Shown: positions 1-5,613 of the stretch, one piece after another | Position numbering within the stretch: position 1 is the stretch's first letter | Layout of the letters: each line of letters begins with the position of its first letter | Assembly: GCA_035601815.1 (NCBI GenBank) | Contig: DATNNN010000120.1 | Span: forward strand, 1 to 5,862 | Reading direction: 5' to 3' | Length of the DNA: 5,862 bases | Origin: DATNNN01 sp035601815 | Lineage (GTDB): Bacteria > Pseudomonadota > Alphaproteobacteria > Rhizobiales > Xanthobacteraceae | The notes under the pieces: generated by a model | Told to the model about the DNA's origin: nothing | The model's database searches: none | The model's input: the letters and a program-made list of their open reading frames with translations, nothing else | Position numbers and translations under genes: made by a program

Positions 1-1117
1 ACCAGTGCTTGAGCCGGTCGATCGCCTGCTCGGCGACGCGGCGGTAGGTGGTGAGCTTGCCGCCGAAGATGGTCACGAGCGGCGGCTCGCCGTAGCGGCC
101 GTCCACCTCCATGCGGTACTCGCGCGTCACGTCGTCGGGCCGGCGCGAGCCGTCGTCGATCAGCGGCCGCACGCCGGAGAACGTCCATTTCAGGTTCGCG
201 GGCTCGACCTGGGTGCGGAACACCGCGCTCGCGGCGCGGCAGAGATAGACGATCTCGTCCGCGCTCGCCGCCGGCCGCGACGGGTCGCCGGCCACGTCGA
301 GCTCCGTGGTGCCGATCAGCGTAAACGCGCCGAGATAGGGAATGGCGAAGATCACCCGGCCGTCAAAGTTCTGGAACACGTAGGCGCGGTCGTGGGCGGC
401 GATGCGCGGCACCACGATGTGGCTGCCCTTGACGAGGCGGAGCCGCGTCTGCGACGGCCGCCGGATCACACCTTCGAGCAGATGCCCGGCCCAGGGACCC
501 GCGGCATTGACCAGCGCGCGGGCCGACGCGGTCTCCCGCCCGGCGGCGGAGTGGAGCACGAGCTGCCAGCGGCCGTCCTCACGGCGCGCCGCGATCAGCC
601 GCGTGCGCGGGCGGATGACGGCGCCGAGCTCGCGGGCGCCGATGGCGTTTGAGATCACCAAGCGAGAATCGTCGGCGACGCAATCGGAATACTCGAAGGC
701 GAGGCGCAAGCCGTGCTTCAGCGGCACCCCGGCCGGATCGTCGGCAAGGTCGAGGCGGCGGCTTTTCGGCAACCGTGTGCGCGCGAGATGGTCATAGACG
801 AAGAGGCCGAGACCTACGAACCAGGCCGGACGGCCGCCCGCCACCTGCGGCACGACGAAGCGCAAGGGCCGCACCAGATGCGGCGCCAGCCGCATCAGCC
901 GCTCGCGCTCGCGCAGCGATTCGCGCACCAGGCGGAACTGGAAATGCTCGAGGTAGCGCAGGCCGCCGTGGACGAGCTTGGTGCTCGCCGACGACGTGGC
1001 GGAGCCGAGATCGCCCTGCTCCAGCAGCAGCACCGAGAGCCCGCGGCCGGCGGCGTCGCGCGCGACCGCGCAGCCGTGAATGCCGCCGCCGATCACCGCG
1101 AGGTCGTAGTCGGCCAT
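1..1117 (-). CDS. glpD: Aerobic glycerol-3-phosphate dehydrogenase, N-terminal part (runs off left edge)
   Basis: FAD-dependent enzyme that oxidises sn-glycerol 3-phosphate to dihydroxyacetone phosphate and passes electrons to quinone at the inner face of the cytoplasmic membrane. The frame is open from the ATG at 1117 to the window edge, giving 372 residues of a family that is usually about 500, so the C-terminal part is missing. Seen in the protein: an FAD-binding Rossmann start (MADYDLAVIGGGIHGCAVAR, residues 1-20), the STKLVHGGLRYLE block (45-57), EYSDCVADDSRLV (142-154), AAGPWAG (205-211), and the second GlpD signature GGKLTTYRRVA (352-362). The start at 1117 fits the family N-terminus and has GGGAA (1125-1129, minus strand) 7 bases upstream. 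In-frame ATGs at 1147 and 1144 would add 10 or 9 residues (MMRESHGNRR) but have no clear ribosome site. It is divergent from the amidotransferase gene. Family assignment is firm; whether the gene is intact beyond the edge cannot be seen. Confidence 0.93.
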   Translation of the reverse strand, partial: MADYDLAVIGGGIHGCAVARDAAGRGLSVLLLEQGDLGSATSSASTKLVHGGLRYLEHFQFRLVRESLRERERLMRLAPHLVRPLRFVVPQVAGGRPAWFVGLGLFVYDHLARTRLPKSRRLDLADDPAGVPLKHGLRLAFEYSDCVADDSRLVISNAIGARELGAVIRPRTRLIAARREDGRWQLVLHSAAGRETASARALVNAAGPWAGHLLEGVIRRPSQTRLRLVKGSHIVVPRIAAHDRAYVFQNFDGRVIFAIPYLGAFTLIGTTELDVAGDPSRPAASADEIVYLCRAASAVFRTQVEPANLKWTFSGVRPLIDDGSRRPDDVTREYRMEVDGRYGEPPLVTIFGGKLTTYRRVAEQAIDRLKHW

Positions 1118-1147
1118 CCTTCGGTTCCCATGCGACTCGCGCATCAT

Positions 1148-1266
1148 GGACCAAAGTTGCACGGCCGCGCGACTGACCTGCGACAAAAAATCATTGCGAA
1201 TCCTCGCTTTCGCCCTAAATAAGAGATTGAACGAAGCGGTAATTCTCGCCGCGTAATGTTGACCCG
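1148..1266. promoter_or_regulatory. Divergent intergenic region between glpD and the amidotransferase gene
   Basis: This spacer of about 120 bp separates two genes transcribed away from each other and must carry promoters for both. It is visibly richer in A/T than its flanks around 1184-1250. On the plus strand TTGCGA (1194-1199), a 16-base spacer and TAAATA (1216-1221) form a weak sigma70-like pair that would serve the amidotransferase gene. No convincing -35/-10 pair was found on the minus strand for glpD. No clear GlpR-type palindrome was found either. The promoter elements are inference from weak matches; the presence of promoters here follows from gene orientation. Confidence 0.4.
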
Positions 1267-2133
1267 ATGTCCGCCCCTCGCCTGCTCGTCGTCGAAGGAA
1301 ATACCGCCGAAGGCCGCAAGCACCACGTGGCCGCCGGTGGTCAGGTGGCGAGCGAAGGCTACGCCCGGCTCCTGCGCGATCTGTGGTCGGACGCCGTGGT
1401 CGATGTGTGCTTCCCGGCCGACGCCGGCGCCAATCTCCCCGACAAGGCTGGCCTCGAAGGCTATGATGGCGTCGCCGTCACCGGCTCCGGCCTGCACGTC
1501 TATCAAGGCGGGCCCGCGGTCGACGCGCAGGTTCAGCTCGTGCGCGCCGTCTACGAAGCTGAGACGCCGCTATTCGGAAGCTGCTGGGGCCTGCAGGTGG
1601 CGACGGTCGCCGCCGGCGGCAGCGTGCGCCGCAGTCCGCGCGGCCGCGAGATCGGCTTCGGCCGTCGCATCCGCCTGAACGGCCGCGGCCGCGAGCATCC
1701 GCTCTACACGAACAAGCCCGACGTGTTCGAGGCGCTCACCGTGCACCTCGACGAGGTGGAGGCGCTGCCCGAGGACGCCATCGTGCTTGCCACCAACGAC
1801 CACTCGGACGTACAGGCGGTGGAAATCCGCTACAACGGCGGGGTCGCCTGGGGCGTGCAGTATCACCCCGAATATCCGTTCGCCGAGATCGCCACCATCC
1901 TGCGCCGGATCAGCGCCTCGCTCCTGGTCGAGGGCTTCTTCCTCGACGCCGAGGAGGCGTCGCGTTATGCCGCCGACCTCGATGCGCTCGAGAAAAATCC
2001 GTTCGACCGGCGCATCGCCTGGAAGCACGGCATTAACGGCTCGGTCACGCACCGCGACCAGCGCGTTCTCGAACTGAAGAACTGGATCGAGGGGCTGATA
2101 AAGCCGCAGCGCTCGGCGCGCGGACGCGCCTAG
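1267..2133 (+). CDS. Stand-alone class I glutamine amidotransferase-like protein
   Basis: A 288-residue protein with a class I (triad) glutamine amidotransferase fold, of the type related to the GATase domain of GMP synthase. The catalytic set is visible: nucleophile C106 in LFGSCWGLQVA (102-112), and H200 and E202 in GVQYHPEYPF (196-205). An acidic, helical tail from about residue 216 extends beyond the usual core. No synthetase or acceptor domain is fused to it, and no partner gene is adjacent, so it probably acts alone or with a distant partner, either hydrolysing glutamine-like gamma-amides or donating ammonia. The substrate cannot be read from sequence. The ATG at 1267 is the only reasonable start because LLVVEGN (6-12) forms the first beta strand. 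No Shine-Dalgarno sequence is evident before it, so initiation may be weak or leaderless. It is cytoplasmic, with no signal peptide. It is not guaA itself, which would be about twice as long. Confidence 0.85.
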   Translation: MSAPRLLVVEGNTAEGRKHHVAAGGQVASEGYARLLRDLWSDAVVDVCFPADAGANLPDKAGLEGYDGVAVTGSGLHVYQGGPAVDAQVQLVRAVYEAETPLFGSCWGLQVATVAAGGSVRRSPRGREIGFGRRIRLNGRGREHPLYTNKPDVFEALTVHLDEVEALPEDAIVLATNDHSDVQAVEIRYNGGVAWGVQYHPEYPFAEIATILRRISASLLVEGFFLDAEEASRYAADLDALEKNPFDRRIAWKHGINGSVTHRDQRVLELKNWIEGLIKPQRSARGRA

Positions 2134-2142
2134 GAACGGCGG

Positions 2143-2160
2143 GAGCGAGGCCGCGCTCGC
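2143..2160. terminator. Possible hairpin between convergent genes
   Basis: The 36-bp gap between the stop of the amidotransferase gene (2133) and the stop of the small exported-protein gene (2170) contains a GC-rich inverted repeat. GAGCG (2143-2147) can pair with CGCTC (2154-2158), or alternatively GCGAG (2145-2149) with CTCGC (2156-2160), each with a 6-base loop. Its position between convergent stops suits a bidirectional terminator. However, the stem is only 5 bp and no strong T-run follows on either strand, so this is tentative. Confidence 0.3.
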
Positions 2161-2169
2161 GTGAAGCGA

Positions 2170-2451
2170 TTATTTCGACCCCGTCTCCTGCCGATTTTTC
2201 TTGGCCGGCGGCGAATCGACGTTGCGCACCTTTCCCCATGGGTCGTTGCTTGTCTTCTGATCGGGGATTCGGCGCAGCTGCTCCTCGTAGGCCTTTTCCT
2301 CCTCCGCCCGCTTCTGCTTCTCCGCCTCGGTCTGCGGGCGCTGCTGCGGCGGGGTCATCAAATTTATGCCCGATCCCTGGGCGGCAGCCGGCGTTGGTAG
2401 CACGATGATTGCGACGGTTACCGCCGCGAAAAACCCGACCATGGCTTTCAT
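2170..2451 (-). CDS. Small exported protein of unknown function (93 aa)
   Basis: I do not recognise a named family. The start at 2451 is chosen because GGAGAAG lies 5 bases upstream (2457-2463) and because it places a signal peptide exactly at the N-terminus: MKAMVGFFAAVTVAIIVLP followed by AAAQ, which suggests signal peptidase I cleavage after the alanines near residue 25. A frame extending to 2475 would add 8 residues ahead of the signal and lacks a ribosome site. The predicted mature part (about 68 residues) is hydrophilic. It has a Gln/Pro stretch (MTPPQQRPQTEAEKQKR), a short Glu/Lys-rich, probably helical segment (EKQKRAEEEKAYEEQLRR), then DPWGKVRNVDSPPAKK and a basic tail. It is likely periplasmic or envelope-associated. 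It starts 44 bp after the pcaF stop on the same strand, so it may be transcribed partly by read-through. Similar short exported proteins are common in Hyphomicrobiales; that comparison is from memory. Confidence 0.72.
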   Translation of the reverse strand: MKAMVGFFAAVTVAIIVLPTPAAAQGSGINLMTPPQQRPQTEAEKQKRAEEEKAYEEQLRRIPDQKTSNDPWGKVRNVDSPPAKKNRQETGSK

Positions 2452-2456
2452 GAATG

Positions 2457-2463
2457 CTTCTCC
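2457..2463 (-). promoter_or_regulatory. Ribosome binding site fixing the start of the small exported protein
   Basis: On the minus strand GGAGAAG sits 5 bases before the ATG at 2451. It is one of the best Shine-Dalgarno matches in the window and supports the shorter start over the upstream in-frame start at 2475. Confidence 0.7.
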
Positions 2464-2495
2464 GGGTTGGCCCAATATCTCAACAATAGCAGCAG

Positions 2496-3704
2496 CTAGC
2501 TTACCCTTTCCACCGCGAGCGACACACCCTGGCCGACGCCGACGCAGAGCGTGGCGAGGCCGCGCTTGCCTTTGCGCTCTTCCAGCGCGTGCACGACCGT
2601 GCCGGCGAGGCGGGCACCGGACATGCCGAGAGGATGGCCGAGCGCGATGGCGCCGCCGTTCGGATTCACGTGCTCGGCGTCGTCGGGAAGCCCGAGCTGG
2701 CGGATGACGGCCAGCGACTGGCTCGCGAACGCCTCGTTCAGCTCGATCGCATCGAAATCAGCGACCTTGATGCCGAGGCGTTTGATCAGCTTTTCGGTCG
2801 CCGGCACTGGGCCGATGCCCATGATGCGCGGCGGGACGCCCGCCGTCGCCATGCCGAGCACGCGCGCCCGCGGGGTCAGCCTATGGGCGCGCACGGCTTC
2901 TTCCGAAGCGAGGATGAGTGCCGCGGCGCCGTCGTTCACGCCCGAGGCGTTGCCGGCGGTGACGGTGCCCGGATTGCGGAACGGCGTCTTCAGCTTGGCC
3001 AATCCCTCGAGCGTGGTGTCGGCGCGCGGATGCTCGTCCTTGTCGACGTTGATCGGGCCCGCCTTGCCCCCGGGAACCTCCACCGGCACGGTCTCGGCGG
3101 CGAAGAAGCCGCGCTTCTGGGCGGCGACGGCGCGCTGTTGCGAGCGCAGCGCAAACTTGTCCTGATCGGCGCGGGATACCTGGAATTCCTCGGCCACGTT
3201 CTCGCCGGTCTCGGGCATGGAATCGACGCCGTACTGCGCCTTCATCAGCGGATTGATGAAGCGCCAGCCGATCGTCGTGTCGTAGATCTCGGCCGAGCGC
3301 GAGAAGGCTTCCGCCGCCTTGCCCATGACGAAGGGCGCCCGCGACATGGATTCCGCGCCGCCGGCGATGGCGAACTCGATCTCGCCCGACTTGATGGCGC
3401 GCGCCGCCGAGCCCACGGCATCGAGGCCCGAGGCGCACAGGCGATTGATGGTGGCGCCGGGGATCGAGGCGGGAAGGCCGGCGAGAAGGAGCGCCATGCG
3501 GGCGATGTTGCGGTTGTCCTCGCCCGCCTGGTTGGCGGCGCCGAAATAGACCTCATCGAGCCGCGACCAATCGACGTCCGGATTGCGCTCCATCAACGCC
3601 ATGATGGGAATCGAGGCGAGATCGTCGGCGCGCACTTTCGCCAGCACGCCGCCGTAGCGACCGATGGGGGTGCGGATGAAATCGCAGATGAAGACGTCGC
3701 GCAT
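2496..3704 (-). CDS. pcaF: 3-oxoadipyl-CoA thiolase (beta-ketoadipyl-CoA thiolase)
   Basis: Cytoplasmic thiolase that cleaves 3-oxoadipyl-CoA with CoA to succinyl-CoA and acetyl-CoA, the last step of the beta-ketoadipate pathway. At 402 residues it is full length for the family. Catalytic residues are all visible: nucleophile C90 in INRLCASGLDA (86-96), H357 in ALGHPLGMSGAR (354-365), and C387 in CVGVGQG (387-393); NEAF is at 323-326. The N-terminus (FICDFIRTPIGRYGG, 5-19), ANQAGEDNRN (57-66) and TTIGWRFINPLM (143-154) are characteristic of the PcaF/PaaJ branch, as opposed to biosynthetic acetoacetyl-CoA thiolases. The position right after the two CoA-transferase genes agrees. The start at 3704 follows the pcaJ stop by 9 bp, and TAAAGG (stop plus ribosome site) overlaps there. 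A role in phenylacetate breakdown (PaaJ) uses the same chemistry and cannot be excluded, but the transferase neighbours favour the pca role. Confidence 0.93.
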   Translation of the reverse strand: MRDVFICDFIRTPIGRYGGVLAKVRADDLASIPIMALMERNPDVDWSRLDEVYFGAANQAGEDNRNIARMALLLAGLPASIPGATINRLCASGLDAVGSAARAIKSGEIEFAIAGGAESMSRAPFVMGKAAEAFSRSAEIYDTTIGWRFINPLMKAQYGVDSMPETGENVAEEFQVSRADQDKFALRSQQRAVAAQKRGFFAAETVPVEVPGGKAGPINVDKDEHPRADTTLEGLAKLKTPFRNPGTVTAGNASGVNDGAAALILASEEAVRAHRLTPRARVLGMATAGVPPRIMGIGPVPATEKLIKRLGIKVADFDAIELNEAFASQSLAVIRQLGLPDDAEHVNPNGGAIALGHPLGMSGARLAGTVVHALEERKGKRGLATLCVGVGQGVSLAVERVS

Positions 3705-3713
3705 GATTTGCCT

Positions 3714-4487
3714 TTAGGCCGCTTCGCCGTGGGCCCGCGCAGTGCGCGCGTTGAGATCGCGGAGCACCGTGAGCTCTTCCTGGGTGGGCGGCGGCGTCTC
3801 GCTCACCTTGTCGGAGAACTTGATCGGCCAGCCAGTGGCCTTGATCACAACATCGCGGGTAACGCCGGGGTGGAGCGATACCACGGTGAGCTCCTTGGTC
3901 TTGGGATCAGGCTCCATGACGCACAGATCAGTGAGCACCTTGGTCGGGCCTTTGGTTTTGATCCCGAGCTTCGCGCGGAAGTCGCCACCCTCGCCGTGGC
4001 CGAGGGAAGTGACGAAATCGATCTTGTCCACGAACGTGCGCTTGGACTGGCTCATGGTGATGAACACCTGGCCGCAGCTCGTGGCGATCTCCGGGGCGCC
4101 GCCGCCGCCGGGCAGCCGCACCTTCGGCTTGTTGTAGGGACCGACCACCGTCGTGTTGAGGTTGGCGAACTTGTCGATCTGTGCGCCGCCGAGGAAGCCG
4201 GTGGTAATGCGGCCGCCCTGGAGCCAATAGCGGAACATTTCCGGCACCGGCACGGTGACGAGCGCGGTCTCGCAGAGCTCGCCGTCGCCGATGGAGAGCG
4301 GCAGCACGTTCGGCTTGGTCTCGATCGTGCCCGACTCGTAGATGAGCACGATGCCGGGCGCGTGGGTGAGACGCGCGAGGTTGCAGGCGGCCGAGGGCGC
4401 GCCGATGCCGACGAAGCAGACGTCTTTATTCGTCAGCGCGCGGGCGGCGGCGACCGTCATCATCTCGGTCGGCGAATAATCGGCCAT
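3714..4487 (-). CDS. pcaJ: 3-oxoadipate CoA-transferase, subunit B
   Basis: Beta subunit of a two-subunit class I CoA transferase that, with the product of the upstream gene, moves CoA from succinyl-CoA to 3-oxoadipate. The protein has 257 residues and is of the glutaconate-CoA-transferase/CatJ type, not the ScoB-like type with a SENG motif. Seen: FVGIGAPSAACNLARL (25-40), a GxGxP turn near the CoA site; ESGT (51-54), in which E51 lines up with the catalytic glutamate that forms the CoA thioester in the family; SIGDGE (65-70); RYWLQGGRITTGFLGGAQID (86-105); and LPGGGGAPEIA (125-135). Retention of E51 argues for a true transferase rather than an IpdB-like ring hydrolase subunit. E56, in TIETKP (54-59), stands where I recall glycine in relatives. 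It starts 9 bp after the pcaI stop, where TAGGGGCGGG combines the stop codon with a G-rich ribosome site. Substrate is inferred from the adjacent pcaF. Confidence 0.87.
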   Translation of the reverse strand: MADYSPTEMMTVAAARALTNKDVCFVGIGAPSAACNLARLTHAPGIVLIYESGTIETKPNVLPLSIGDGELCETALVTVPVPEMFRYWLQGGRITTGFLGGAQIDKFANLNTTVVGPYNKPKVRLPGGGGAPEIATSCGQVFITMSQSKRTFVDKIDFVTSLGHGEGGDFRAKLGIKTKGPTKVLTDLCVMEPDPKTKELTVVSLHPGVTRDVVIKATGWPIKFSDKVSETPPPTQEELTVLRDLNARTARAHGEAA

Positions 4488-4496
4488 GGCCCGCCC

Positions 4497-5345
4497 CTAC
4501 GCCGCGCGCCGCGCGTTGGCGGCAAACACTTCCGGCCCCTTGCCGAGCACGTTCTCGTTGATCCAGGCCGTGAAGGACTCGCGGTCGCGCGAGATCGGCT
4601 CCCAGTTCTTATAGAAGGAGTTGTCGCGGGTGTAGTAGCCGTGCGCATAGGAGGGATGCGCGCCGCCCGGCACCTCTGCGATCGCGTCCACGGTCCAGCT
4701 CGGCAGGATCACGGCATTGGGCGAATGCTTGCCGAAGTCGTCGACGATCTCCTCGACGGTCACGATCGAACGTTGTGCCGCGAGCACAGCCTCCTTCTGC
4801 ACGCCGACAATGCCCTCGAACATGACATTGCCCTTGCGATCCGCGCGCTGCGCGTGGACGACGGCGCAGTCGAGCTTGATTGCCGGCACCGCCGCGAGCT
4901 TCTCGCTGGTGAACGGGCAGACGATCTCCTTGATGTTGGGGTTGACCTTCGGCAACTCGGCGCCGCGATAGCCGCGGAAGGCGGCGAACGGCAGCCCCGC
5001 GGCGCCGGCGTCGTAGGCGTTGGCCATGGCGGCGTGGGAGTGCTCCTCGATTTCGATCTTGTTCGGCCAGCCGTTCTCGTAGGCGTCGCGGAAGCGGTGC
5101 AGCGAGCCGACGCCGGGATTACCGCCCCAGGAGAACACCATCTTCTCGGCGGCGCCCATGCCGATGAGCTGGTCGTAGATGAGGTCCGGCGTCATGCGCA
5201 CGAGGGTGAGGCGTTTTCTTTTTTGGCGGATCACCTCGTGGCCGGCGGCGAAGGGAATGAGGTGGGTGAAGCCCTCCATGGCGACCACGTCGCCATCGCG
5301 GACGTTCGCTTCCATTGCCTCGGCCAACGAAAGAAATGCCGCCAT
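4497..5345 (-). CDS. pcaI: 3-oxoadipate CoA-transferase, subunit A
   Basis: Alpha subunit of the 3-oxoadipate:succinyl-CoA transferase and first gene of the operon. At 282 residues it matches the CatI/GctA-type family in length. Seen: GDVVAMEGFTHLIPFAAGHE (18-37) near the N-terminus, LTLVRMTPDLIYDQLIGMG (46-64), the glycine-rich FSWGGNPGVGSLHRFRDA (71-88), IEEHSHAAMANAYDAGA (99-115), and a C-terminal VPGGAHPSYAHGYY (225-238). All are hallmark blocks of this family. It is cytoplasmic and pairs with PcaJ. The ATG at 5345 aligns with the family N-terminus and is preceded by GAAGGA (5349-5354) at a short 3-base spacing. One stretch encoding RQKRKRLT (40-47) uses an A-rich run (rare AGA and AAA codons), unlike the rest of the gene. 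The related IpdA steroid-ring hydrolase subunit is an alternative, made less likely by the pcaF neighbour and by E51 in PcaJ. Confidence 0.88.
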   Translation of the reverse strand: MAAFLSLAEAMEANVRDGDVVAMEGFTHLIPFAAGHEVIRQKRKRLTLVRMTPDLIYDQLIGMGAAEKMVFSWGGNPGVGSLHRFRDAYENGWPNKIEIEEHSHAAMANAYDAGAAGLPFAAFRGYRGAELPKVNPNIKEIVCPFTSEKLAAVPAIKLDCAVVHAQRADRKGNVMFEGIVGVQKEAVLAAQRSIVTVEEIVDDFGKHSPNAVILPSWTVDAIAEVPGGAHPSYAHGYYTRDNSFYKNWEPISRDRESFTAWINENVLGKGPEVFAANARRAA

Positions 5346-5370
5346 GCGTCCTTCGGCCTTAACACATTCT

Positions 5371-5385
5371 AATTTCTATGAAATT
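5371..5385. promoter_or_regulatory. Inverted repeat upstream of pcaI, candidate operator
   Basis: AATTTC-TAT-GAAATT is a perfect palindrome of two 6-base arms around a 3-base centre. It begins 25 bp before the pcaI start codon, inside an A/T-rich patch in otherwise GC-rich DNA. The size and form suit a dimeric repressor or activator; pca operons are classically controlled by IclR-type (PcaR/PcaU) or LysR-type (PcaQ) regulators. No regulator gene is in the window, so assignment to any family is inference. A short RNA hairpin in the leader is a weaker alternative. Confidence 0.45.
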
Positions 5386-5404
5386 CTCGGATCGGCCGCC
5401 CGGC

Positions 5405-5433
5405 AAGCTAAGGCCGGTCCCAAGGCCAGTCAA
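5405..5433 (-). promoter_or_regulatory. Weak candidate sigma70 promoter for pcaIJF
   Basis: Reading the minus strand, TTGACT (5428-5433) is followed after 17 bases by TAGCTT (5405-5410). The -35 is a good match (5 of 6) and the -10 is poor (3 of 6), as expected for an activator-dependent or alphaproteobacterial promoter. Transcription would begin near 5398, placing the inverted repeat at 5371-5385 in the early leader, where a bound repressor could block elongation. This is inference from consensus only. Confidence 0.3.
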
Positions 5434-5555
5434 GCAAGCATGGCGAACGGTACTCAGTCGGTCCTGCGGGATGTCTGCTTCTGACCCGAACCAGACCTAG
5501 ATGGTGCGAAGATCGATTCCGTAGGGTAATTCAGCGCTGCTTCGTCCGGCGCCGC

Positions 5556-5584
5556 GTGATCCCTTTCGGATTCATTGCTATAGG
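5556..5584 (+). promoter_or_regulatory. Very weak candidate promoter for the CFA-type gene
   Basis: On the plus strand GTGATC (5556-5561), a 17-base spacer and TATAGG (5579-5584) lie about 30 bp upstream of the GTG start. Only the -10 is reasonable, and the pair may be chance. I see nothing else that is coding in the 5386-5600 stretch. Confidence 0.2.
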
Positions 5585-5600
5585 GACTCAGGGCGACCGC

Positions 5601-5606
5601 GGAGGA
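5601..5606 (+). promoter_or_regulatory. Strong Shine-Dalgarno sequence deciding a GTG start
   Basis: GGAGGA is followed by 7 bases and then GTG at 5614. This near-ideal site selects the GTG as the start of the gene at the right edge. In that frame there is an in-frame TAG at 5581-5583 and no ATG between it and the GTG. Confidence 0.8.
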
Positions 5607-5613
5607 CTGCCAC

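Noticed and set aside
5..652. Plus-strand open frame antisense to glpD
   Set aside because: Composition is typical of a GC-rich antisense shadow, and the opposite strand encodes an unmistakable GlpD.
1147..1266. GlpR-like operator near glpD
   Set aside because: Only scattered TTCG-type words were found and no convincing palindrome or ordered repeat.
1570..2052. Minus-strand open frame antisense to the amidotransferase gene
   Set aside because: It overlaps the catalytic Cys and His region of a well-supported gene and shows no domain of its own.
2161..2400. Plus-strand frame with a leucine-rich stretch resembling a membrane segment
   Set aside because: The leucines arise from reading the Glu/Lys/Gln-rich codons of the small exported protein in antisense. 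There is no ribosome site, and the opposite strand has a good signal peptide and Shine-Dalgarno sequence.
5214..5222. Possible programmed -1 frameshift site (A-run then G) in pcaI
   Set aside because: The heptamer is not in the phase needed for tandem slippage, and family-typical sequence continues in the same frame on both sides.
2589..5372. A 927-codon open frame on the plus strand running antisense across pcaF, pcaJ and pcaI
   Set aside because: All three genes share one phase and this frame is codon-for-codon antisense to them. Its stops would require TTA, CTA or TCA codons in the genes, which this GC-rich genome avoids. Its translation is rich in Arg, His, Ala, Gly and Asp with no recognisable domain.
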